Part shown: piece by piece, positions 5,864 to 11,615 of the stretch
Position numbering within the stretch: position 1 is the first letter of the stretch
Layout of the letters: each line of letters opens with the position of its first letter
The notes under the pieces: model-generated
Databases searched by the model: none
The model's input: the letters and a program-made list of their open reading frames with translations, nothing else
What the model was told of the DNA's origin: nothing
Made by a program: the position numbers and the translations under genes
Assembly (NCBI GenBank): GCA_007120615.1
Contig: SKNI01000400.1
Coordinates: forward strand, 1-11,615
Reading direction: 5' to 3'
DNA length: 11,615 nucleotides
Source of the DNA: Myxococcales bacterium
GTDB taxonomy: Bacteria > Myxococcota_A > Bradymonadia > Bradymonadales > Bradymonadaceae

Positions 5864-5992
5864 GCTCAAGGAAGAGTGCGCCGACTCGCACCTCAGAGAC
5901 GGTTGAGACTCAAGGATGAGTCACCCCGGAAAGCTTCAAGGATGAAGACTGGCATTGTCTTTTTTGAGTCAATGCCAAGCCCAGGGAAGGGC
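5864..5992 (+). promoter_or_regulatory. Array of four CsrA/RsmE-type hairpins between mraZ and rsmH
   Basis: Four hairpins show hexaloops that all fit C-ANGGAN-G. (1) 5864-5877: stem GCTC/GAGT (one G-U), loop AAGGAA. (2) 5907-5922: perfect stem GACTC/GAGTC, loop AAGGAT. (3) 5934-5947: stem CTTC/GAAG, loop AAGGAT. (4) 5979-5992: perfect stem GCCC/GGGC, loop AGGGAA. Loops and closing pairs are conserved while the stems differ but still pair, which argues for selection on structure. A fifth hairpin without the motif, GTGCG-ccgact-CGCAC (5876-5891), shares bases with the first. CsrA-family proteins bind exactly such ANGGAN hexaloops. The array could control rsmH and downstream genes in the mraZ transcript, or be a processed or independent sponge RNA. 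No promoter or strong terminator of its own is visible. CsrA is not encoded in this window. Confidence 0.65.
5945..5976 (+). promoter_or_regulatory. Two mutually exclusive hairpins, possible attenuator
   Basis: AAGAC (5945-5949) can pair with GTCTT (5957-5961) and is followed by TTTT, a weak terminator-like hairpin. Alternatively GGCATTG (5951-5957) pairs perfectly with CAATGCC (5970-5976) around a T-rich loop. The two share G5957, and the second uses the first one's loop, so they exclude each other. The first also overlaps the 3' arm of CsrA-type hairpin 3. The terminator stem is short and A-T rich, so real termination is doubtful. Confidence 0.3.
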
Positions 5993-6032
5993 GTCTTTCC
6001 GGCACAGTAAAAAGAGTTTGTGGAGGTCCCCG

Positions 6033-7016
6033 TTGGCCGCGAATAAATCTACCAGACAACCTGCCGATAGCTATGCCACTGCGTATCACGCACCGGTGTT
6101 GGTGGAGGAAGTCATTAAGTGGCTGGGTGTCACTGACGGTGGAGTTTATCTCGACGGAACGGCAGGCGGCGGCGGACATACTCAGGCGATTTTGGAAGCA
6201 AGCGAGCCCGGCGGACGAGTTCTGGCCATGGACCGAGACCCTCGGGCCGTCGAAGAGGTGCGAAACCGATTGCAGGATCAATATCCAGAAAGATTAGTGG
6301 TGGTGGAGGCCAATTACGGAGACGCCCCCCGAGTTCTCGAGGAGTTGGGGTGGGCGCCAGTGGACGGTTGGCTTATCGACGCCGGGGTGAGCTCTCATCA
6401 ACTCGATGAAGCCCAGCGCGGATTCAGCTTTCAGAGCGAAGGGCCGCTGGATATGCGCATGGGGCCTGATGCAATGCCGGTGTCGCAATACCTCGATCAG
6501 GTGGAGCAGGAGGAGCTGGCCGAGGTTCTCAAGGAATTCGGAGAGATTCGGGGCAGCTGGGGGATGGCCAAAGCGATATTGGAGGCTCGCGAGGATGGAG
6601 CGCTGGAGACGACCAAAGACCTCTCCGATCTCATCGTTCGTCGCAGCCCGCCCAGACATCACCCGAAAGCCAAATCGATTCATCCGGCGACCCTCGTTTT
6701 TCAGGCTCTGCGAATTGCAGTGAATCGGGAGTTGACCCATCTGAAGGAGGCGGTGGCGGCGATTCCTGAGGTTGTTGAAGGCGGCGGTCGTGCAGTTTTT
6801 ATCAGCTTTCACTCCCTGGAGGACCGGATCATCAAGCACGGGTTTCGCCACCTCGCCGATCCCTGCAGGTGTCCACCGGATCTGCCTCGCTGCGGATGTG
6901 GAGCGGTCTCCAAAGGTGAGGTTTTGATCAGAAAGCCGGTGACCGCCAGTGATGAAGAAGCTCAAAAGAATCCCCGTGCCCGAAGCGCAAAACTTCGCGC
7001 CTTTCAGGTGAGTTGA
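6033..7016 (+). CDS. rsmH: 16S rRNA (cytosine(1402)-N4)-methyltransferase RsmH
   Basis: 327 residues from a TTG start at 6033, chosen because GGAGGT (6022-6027) is 5 bases upstream and the protein then has normal family length; a TTG at 5955 adds 26 residues unlike the family and lacks a ribosome site. The enzyme methylates N4 of C1402 in 16S rRNA with S-adenosylmethionine. Motifs: HAPVLVEEV (19-27), the SAM-binding DGTAGGGGHT (41-50), MDRDP (66-70), DAGVSSHQLDEAQRGFSF (116-133), HPATLVFQALRI (217-228), FISFHSLEDR (256-265) and the C-terminal NPRARSAKLRAF (313-324). A C-x-C...C-x-C stretch (278-289) occurs in many relatives. The usual GEExxxxRIA segment reads GEIRGSWGMA (170-179). The stop lies 29 bases before ftsL. 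Confidence 0.96.
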   Translation: MAANKSTRQPADSYATAYHAPVLVEEVIKWLGVTDGGVYLDGTAGGGGHTQAILEASEPGGRVLAMDRDPRAVEEVRNRLQDQYPERLVVVEANYGDAPRVLEELGWAPVDGWLIDAGVSSHQLDEAQRGFSFQSEGPLDMRMGPDAMPVSQYLDQVEQEELAEVLKEFGEIRGSWGMAKAILEAREDGALETTKDLSDLIVRRSPPRHHPKAKSIHPATLVFQALRIAVNRELTHLKEAVAAIPEVVEGGGRAVFISFHSLEDRIIKHGFRHLADPCRCPPDLPRCGCGAVSKGEVLIRKPVTASDEEAQKNPRARSAKLRAFQVS

Positions 7017-7045
7017 GAGACAAACCAGCAGATGAGAAGGAAGCG

Positions 7046-7423
7046 ATGAAGAAGTTTTTAAAGAGTCCCATATTCAAAGACGCGGTTTTGGTGTCCAAGG
7101 TTTTCGTTCTGGTTGCCATCCCCACAAGCCTGTTGCTCTTGCATGTGTCGAATCAATATCGAATCACGGAAGTGGGCTACGAAATCGCCGATGTGACCGG
7201 AGAATACCGACAACTTCTGGAGGAAAATAAGAAGTTGACCGTAGAGGCCCGGGTCCAGGGCCGAAGCGAGAGGGTCGCGGAGGTGGGGCGACGTCAGTTC
7301 GGGCTGGAGGAGACGCGCCCCGAACAGGTAATCACCGTAGAATTAGAGAGTCCCGGCAAAATTGAGGAGCACGCAGCCCTCGATACCACGGGAACCACCG
7401 GCGGCCAGGCCGCCATTCAATGA
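7046..7423 (+). CDS. ftsL: Cell division protein FtsL
   Basis: 125 residues from ATG 7046, with GAAGGAAG just upstream; an in-frame TTG at 7013 overlapping the rsmH stop would add 11 residues and is less likely. It has the bitopic FtsL layout: a short basic cytoplasmic start (KKFLKSPIFKD), one membrane helix (about 13-34), and a periplasmic coiled coil (about 42-80, heptad-like EIADVTGEYRQLLEENKKL). After that comes the conserved QFGLEETRPEQVITVE region and a low-complexity tail. FtsL joins FtsB and FtsQ to activate septal peptidoglycan synthesis by FtsW and FtsI. Sequence conservation in this family is low, so the call rests on topology and on its position between rsmH and ftsI. The stop is 21 bases before ftsI. 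Confidence 0.88.
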   Translation: MKKFLKSPIFKDAVLVSKVFVLVAIPTSLLLLHVSNQYRITEVGYEIADVTGEYRQLLEENKKLTVEARVQGRSERVAEVGRRQFGLEETRPEQVITVELESPGKIEEHAALDTTGTTGGQAAIQ

Positions 7424-7444
7424 AAAGACGTAGAGGAATCGTCC

Positions 7445-9523
7445 ATGCAGCACGTCGGTGACGAGAGGGATCGCCTCTGGCTAAAGGTCCGTATCGGGCT
7501 GATTGCGACGGTTTTTGTCGGGGGCTTTCTGGCAGTTTCGGGCCGGGTTTATTATCTGCAGACCGTGGAAGCGGAAGCGCTGCAGGAGAGGACCGCGGTA
7601 CAGCGCGACCGAGAGGTGACCCGGCAGGCCAGGCGCGGTGATATTCGCGATCGAAATGGGGTGGAGTTGGCGGTGTCCGTAGAGGTGCCGAGCATCTTTG
7701 TGAACCCCCGCCGTGTCATTAATCCCCAGCAAGAGGCCCGTCGACTGGCCCCGATATTGGATCGGCCGGTAGCGGAGCTGGTGGAAGTTCTCGACTCCGA
7801 TCGTCATTTCGTCTGGCTGAAGCGGCAGGCCAACCCCGCCACCGCCGGGGCCATCGAAGAGTTAGCGATTACCGGTGTCGAGATCACTTCCGAGTATAAA
7901 CGCTATTATCCCACCCGAGGAATCGCCGGACAGCTGCTCGGGTTTGTCGGAATCGACGGGGATGGATTGGAGGGCCTGGAGCGACAATATAACGACGAGT
8001 TGGCCGGAGGAACCTACAGCCTCTCGGTCTCTCGCGATGCCCGTGGGCGGGCGATGTTGCTGGCCGATGCGCCGGAGTTTGGAGAGTTTGAGGGAAATAA
8101 TATTCACCTCACCATCGATGAAAAGATTCAGGCCGTCGCTCAATCGGCCCTGACCGAGCAGATCGAAAAGCATGAAGCCAAAGGGGGTTATGCGGTGGTG
8201 ATGGATGTCAATAACGGTGATGTGCTGGCGATGGCCAATGCTCCCGATTTTGACCCCAATCGCCTCAGCGATTATACCAGCGGTGATTGGCGGCTTCGAG
8301 GCGTGACCGATACCTTTGAGCCCGGATCGGTGTTCAAGCCCTTCTTGCTGGCCGCCGCTCTCCAGGAGCAGACGACGACTCTGGATACCAACTACGATCT
8401 GGAGGGCGGACGAATGCGAATCGGGGGGTATACGATTGGAGATGTGAGTCGAAACGACGAGCTCACCTCCGCCGAAATCATTCAGAAGTCGAGTAATATC
8501 GGTACCTATAAGATGGCTCGAGAGTTGGGACGGGAGACCTATTACGAGTATTTGAAGGGGTTTGGATTTGGTACCCGGACCGGCATTGGCCTTCGAGGAG
8601 AGCAGCCCGGGCTTGTCTGGCCCCCTGATCGGTGGGCGGAGATCACCTTTGCCAATGTATCATTCGGGCAGGGGTTGACGGCGACTCCACTGCAGCTGGC
8701 GACGGCGACGGCGGCGTTGGCCAATGGTGGGATGTTATTGCAGCCTCGGATCATCGATGAGATTAGCGATCGGAATGGAACCATCGTCCATCGAGAAGAG
8801 CCGACGATGGTTCGACGGATCATCTCCCCGGAGGTGGCCGAGCAGGTGGCCTGGGCGATGAGTCTGGTGACCATCGACGGCGGAACCGGTCAGACCGGAG
8901 CGTTGGAGCACTTTACGGTGGCCGCCAAAACCGGCACCGCTCAAAAGGTCGATCCCGAGACCCGTCGCTATGATCCCAACGGATGGATCGCAGGGTATGT
9001 TGGGTTTGCCCCGGCGGAGCGGCCCGAGGTGGTGGTCGCCGTCTTCATCGACGAGCCTCAGACCAGAATTCGCTACGGCGGGGTGGTCGCCGGTCCGGCG
9101 TTTCAAAAAATCCTGCGTGAGGCGTTGTCCCGACGAACAATATTGCCGTTGCCTGTGGAGGAACGCTTTCAACTCGGTGATGAACCTCCCACCGCTCCCC
9201 GGGTCGATGTGGCCCCGCCGGCGCCGGAACATATGGTGGTTCTGCCGACGATGAGGGTATTCGAAGCCCAGCAAGATGAGCAAGATGGGGAGCATAAGAT
9301 ACCTGATTTCACCGGACTTACCCTGCGCCAGGCCGTGGAGCAGGCCCGGAGAGGCTCGATTGAATTCCGCACCGAAGGGTGGGGGCGAGTGGAGAGTCAG
9401 AAACCCCTGCCGGGAACCCCGGTGAATGGTAAGAGCGAGGTATTTTTGACCCTTTCACCGGGAACCCATCACGGGTTAATCTCAGAGGAACCTTATGTGG
9501 GCAGAGTGGAAGAGGAGAATTAA
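7445..9523 (+). CDS. ftsI: Septal penicillin-binding protein FtsI (PBP3-like) with PASTA domain
   Basis: 692 residues, longer than E. coli FtsI because of a C-terminal extension. AGAGGAA (7432-7438) lies 6 bases before the ATG. Residues about 15-37 are the membrane anchor. Residues about 60-210 are the PBP dimerisation domain (RRGDIRDRNGVELA). The transpeptidase domain shows all active-site motifs: S295-V-F-K298 (nucleophile and general base), S349-S-N351 and K495-T-G497. Residues about 617-673 form a PASTA domain (IPDFTGLTLRQAVEQA...GTPVNGKSEVFLTLSPG), preceded by a Pro-rich linker (about 580-600). It cross-links septal peptidoglycan with FtsW and is a beta-lactam target. PASTA-bearing division PBPs are known in Firmicutes (PBP2x, SpoVD) and in deltaproteobacterial groups. 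Only 3 bases separate it from murE. Confidence 0.96.
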   Translation: MQHVGDERDRLWLKVRIGLIATVFVGGFLAVSGRVYYLQTVEAEALQERTAVQRDREVTRQARRGDIRDRNGVELAVSVEVPSIFVNPRRVINPQQEARRLAPILDRPVAELVEVLDSDRHFVWLKRQANPATAGAIEELAITGVEITSEYKRYYPTRGIAGQLLGFVGIDGDGLEGLERQYNDELAGGTYSLSVSRDARGRAMLLADAPEFGEFEGNNIHLTIDEKIQAVAQSALTEQIEKHEAKGGYAVVMDVNNGDVLAMANAPDFDPNRLSDYTSGDWRLRGVTDTFEPGSVFKPFLLAAALQEQTTTLDTNYDLEGGRMRIGGYTIGDVSRNDELTSAEIIQKSSNIGTYKMARELGRETYYEYLKGFGFGTRTGIGLRGEQPGLVWPPDRWAEITFANVSFGQGLTATPLQLATATAALANGGMLLQPRIIDEISDRNGTIVHREEPTMVRRIISPEVAEQVAWAMSLVTIDGGTGQTGALEHFTVAAKTGTAQKVDPETRRYDPNGWIAGYVGFAPAERPEVVVAVFIDEPQTRIRYGGVVAGPAFQKILREALSRRTILPLPVEERFQLGDEPPTAPRVDVAPPAPEHMVVLPTMRVFEAQQDEQDGEHKIPDFTGLTLRQAVEQARRGSIEFRTEGWGRVESQKPLPGTPVNGKSEVFLTLSPGTHHGLISEEPYVGRVEEEN

Positions 9524-9526
9524 CGC

Positions 9527-11086
9527 GTGAAGACCGTCGCCGAGATCGCCAATAAGGTGGAAGCTATTGAACTTCGCAGCGGTGATCATTCGACGGTTAT
9601 CTCCTCCATCACTTATGATTCACGAGAAGTAAAAGAGGGGACGCTCTTTGTGGCGCTGCGAGGAGCCCGTTTCGACGGGCATCGATTCGTCGAGGCGGCC
9701 ATCGAGCAGGGAGCGGCAGCCGTGTTGGTTGCCGCTGATTATACCTATTCAGGAGATCGAGAGGTCCCGTTTCTGGTAGCCCATGAGCCCCGCAAAATTC
9801 TGGGCGAACTGGGCCGCTTTTATTTTGATGAGCCCTCCACAGAGATGGTGATGATCGGCATCACCGGCACCAACGGTAAAACATCGAGCGCCTATTTGCT
9901 GGAGGCGATCTTTTTGGCGGCAGGTCGATCAACGGGGGTGATCGGGACGGTGGAATATCGATGGCGCGACAAGCGCGTTAGCGCACCCAATACGACTCCC
10001 GACGGTCTGGTCCTGGAGCGGGTGCTCCGAGCCATGGCCGATGACGGCGTGGAGGTGGTGATCCTGGAGGTCTCCAGCCACGGACTGGAGCTTGGACGGG
10101 TTTCGGATCTCCATTTCGACGCCGCTATCTTTACGAATCTGAGTCAGGACCACCTGGACTTTCACTCTTCCATGGAGGCCTATCGCGACGCGAAGCGACG
10201 GCTCTTTTTTGAGATCCTTCCGAATTCAACTACCCGCTCCGGAACACGTCCCCTGGCGGTCTTGAACCTCGATGATGACGAGGGAAGAGCGCTGCTGGAG
10301 TTATTGGAGACCGACGATTTTGACGAGACGCTGACCCTCGCCACCCACAGCATCGACGGAGAGCATCATAACAAAGCCAGCTACCATCTGGAGGGTAAAC
10401 AGCTGGAGATAGGTCTCGGCGGGATCTCCATGGTTATCGAGGAGAGTGGGGGGCACCGCTTCTCGGTGGAGTCTTTTTTGCCGGGTCGATTCAATGCCGA
10501 GAATATCCTGGGTGTGGCCGCGGCGGCGCGGATGCTGGGGGTTAGCTCAGCGGCTGTTTCCGCAGGCATTGGCCAATGCGGTGGCGTACCCGGACGTATG
10601 CAGCGGGTCGGCGCCGCTGAGAGAGGGCCTGCGGTTTTTGTGGATTATGCGCACACCCCCGATGCGTTGCAACGTGGGTTGGAGATGCTGCGTCCCCTGA
10701 CCTCGGGGACGGTCTGGGTTGTCTTTGGGTGCGGCGGTGACAGGGATCGCTCCAAGCGAGCGTTGATGGGAGTGGTGGCAGCAAAGGGCGCCGATCGCGT
10801 CATCATTACGTCGGATAATCCGCGGTGGGAGTCTCCTGATTCGATCATCGATGCCATAGTGGACGGCGTCGACGCCGCTGTCGAAAAGGGAGCGGTGGTC
10901 GAGTGGGAGCGATTTGTGGACCGAGAAGAGGCGATATCACAGTCCATTGGACGAGCCGCCGCAGATGATGTGATATTGATCGCGGGAAAGGGTCACGAGA
11001 CCTACCAGGAGATAAATAATGACCGGCGTGACTTCGACGATCGGGCTGTGGCACAACAGGCCCTGAGTCAACGAGGAGTGCAATAG
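9527..11086 (+). CDS. murE: UDP-MurNAc-tripeptide ligase MurE, meso-DAP type
   Basis: 519 residues from GTG 9527, with AGAGGAG in the end of ftsI about 9 bases upstream. Cytoplasmic ATP-dependent ligase adding the third stem-peptide residue to UDP-MurNAc-L-Ala-D-Glu. Motifs: N-terminal substrate-binding domain with TYDSREVKEGTLFVAL (29-44), the P-loop GTNGKTS (114-120), NTTPDG (155-160), EVSSHGLELGR (181-191), NLSQDHLDFH (204-213) and DAKRRLF with K223 as the probable carbamylated lysine. Further on are VDYAHTPDAL (372-381), GCGGDRDRSKR (401-411), DNPR (430-433) and AGKGHETYQ (486-494). DNPR is the signature of meso-diaminopimelate selection, as opposed to the lysine-type motif, so the wall is predicted to contain DAP. 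The stop overlaps the murF start by one base. Confidence 0.97.
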   Translation: MKTVAEIANKVEAIELRSGDHSTVISSITYDSREVKEGTLFVALRGARFDGHRFVEAAIEQGAAAVLVAADYTYSGDREVPFLVAHEPRKILGELGRFYFDEPSTEMVMIGITGTNGKTSSAYLLEAIFLAAGRSTGVIGTVEYRWRDKRVSAPNTTPDGLVLERVLRAMADDGVEVVILEVSSHGLELGRVSDLHFDAAIFTNLSQDHLDFHSSMEAYRDAKRRLFFEILPNSTTRSGTRPLAVLNLDDDEGRALLELLETDDFDETLTLATHSIDGEHHNKASYHLEGKQLEIGLGGISMVIEESGGHRFSVESFLPGRFNAENILGVAAAARMLGVSSAAVSAGIGQCGGVPGRMQRVGAAERGPAVFVDYAHTPDALQRGLEMLRPLTSGTVWVVFGCGGDRDRSKRALMGVVAAKGADRVIITSDNPRWESPDSIIDAIVDGVDAAVEKGAVVEWERFVDREEAISQSIGRAAADDVILIAGKGHETYQEINNDRRDFDDRAVAQQALSQRGVQ

Positions 11087-11615
11087 TGCAACGGTTGAGA
11101 ATCGAGCAGTGGTCGTTGGGGCGGATTGCACGAGAGGTGGACGGTCGTCTGCTGAGTCTGAGCACCGAGCCGGGCAATCCGGTCTCCGTGAGCACCGACA
11201 CTCGCGCCATCTCCGGTGGAGAACTCTTCTTTGCGCTTCGGGGAGACCGCTTTGATGGGCACGAGTTCATCGAAGCAGCGCTCGATGCCGGAGCCTGCGC
11301 GGTGGTCGTCGATGATGTCGATGCGCTCCCCGGGGACCGAGATTGCATCGCCATCGTGGTCGACGATTGCCTCAAAGCCCTGGGGCGGCTTGGATACGGA
11401 TTATGGCGAGAGGCTCGCCAGGATGGGCTGCACACGGTGGCCGTTACCGGATCCAACGGCAAGACGACGACCAAAGAGTTTTTGGCGACCCTCTGGGCGA
11501 TGCACGGGTCGGTGTGGGCGACGCCCGGCAATTTCAACAATCATATCGGGGTACCCCTGACCTTATGCGGCCTTCCCCTGCACTGTGACCATCTCATCGT
11601 GGAGATGGGGGCCAA
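11086..11615 (+). CDS. murF: UDP-MurNAc-tripeptide:D-Ala-D-Ala ligase MurF, 3' end beyond window
   Basis: The first 176 residues are visible from GTG 11086, which overlaps the murE TAG (TAGTG); GAGGAG (11073-11078) is 7 bases upstream. The enzyme adds D-Ala-D-Ala to complete the UDP-MurNAc-pentapeptide. Visible are the N-terminal Mur domain (STDTRAISGGELFFALRG, 36-53; FDGHEFIEAALDAGA, 56-70), the ATP-binding P-loop VTGSNGKTTTKE (120-131), and the MurF-typical NFNNHIGVPLTL (149-160) and EMGA (173-176). NNHIGVP separates it from MurE, MurC and MurD. The remainder of the catalytic and C-terminal domains lies past the window end. Its place after murE fits the standard dcw order. Confidence 0.95.
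   Translation, partial: MQRLRIEQWSLGRIAREVDGRLLSLSTEPGNPVSVSTDTRAISGGELFFALRGDRFDGHEFIEAALDAGACAVVVDDVDALPGDRDCIAIVVDDCLKALGRLGYGLWREARQDGLHTVAVTGSNGKTTTKEFLATLWAMHGSVWATPGNFNNHIGVPLTLCGLPLHCDHLIVEMGA

Noticed and set aside
5955..6032. TTG start at 5955 for rsmH
   Set aside because: No ribosome site; the extra 26 residues do not resemble RsmH and fall inside the structured intergenic RNA. TTG 6033 has GGAGGT 5 bases upstream.
6294..6965. 223-residue minus-strand frame inside rsmH
   Set aside because: Fully antisense to conserved RsmH motifs; no recognisable family and no ribosome site looked for beyond chance.
7013..7045. TTG start at 7013 for ftsL, overlapping the rsmH stop
   Set aside because: Possible, but ATG 7046 has a good ribosome site and gives the usual short cytoplasmic tail.
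7427..7443. GACG/CGTC hairpin placing the ftsI ribosome site in its loop
   Set aside because: Only 4 pairs with a 9-base loop, and the loop does not match ANGGAN closed by C-G; too weak to claim regulation.
10845..11540. 231-residue minus-strand frame across murE and murF
   Set aside because: Ser/Pro/Arg-rich shadow of two conserved genes on the other strand.

Overview
The window looks like chromosomal DNA of moderate to high GC from a Gram-negative bacterium, most likely of a deltaproteobacterial-type lineage (Myxococcota/Bradymonadota-like). The lineage call is inference. It rests on three things: a secreted PEGA-domain protein next to a kelch-repeat lipoprotein; a division transpeptidase (FtsI) carrying a C-terminal PASTA domain; and a MurE with the DNPR motif of meso-diaminopimelate-adding enzymes.

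Left part (1-5035): an accessory envelope module. A membrane sensor histidine kinase is read leftward and runs off the window at its 3' side. A divergent intergenic region (1064-1418) separates it from a rightward set: a signal-peptide/PEGA/C-terminal-anchor protein, an overlapping lipoprotein with seven kelch-like repeats, and a 72-residue acidic protein of unknown function. A good intrinsic terminator (5008-5035) closes this unit.

Middle (5036-5396): the control region of the division and cell wall (dcw) cluster. It has a clear sigma70-type promoter (TTGACG-N17-TATAGT). It also has two clusters of GTGGGAT-like decamers spaced on a 10-bp grid, which match known MraZ operators. The mraZ leader of about 137 nt contains two hairpins with GGA-bearing hexaloops.

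Right part (5397-11615): the start of a dcw operon in classical order, mraZ, rsmH, ftsL, ftsI(PASTA), murE and murF (cut by the window end). From rsmH onward the genes are packed tightly, with gaps or overlaps of a few to about 30 bases, so they are probably co-transcribed. The products act together: MraZ regulates the cluster, RsmH methylates 16S rRNA, FtsL and FtsI belong to the septal peptidoglycan machine, and MurE and MurF make the UDP-MurNAc-pentapeptide precursor.

The most notable signal is a 177-base gap between mraZ and rsmH. It holds four hairpins whose hexaloops and closing pairs all read C-ANGGAN-G, the recognition element of CsrA/RsmA/RsmE proteins, while their stems differ in sequence. 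Two more such hairpins lie in the mraZ leader. This suggests post-transcriptional control of the dcw cluster by a CsrA-type protein, which I do not know to have been described.
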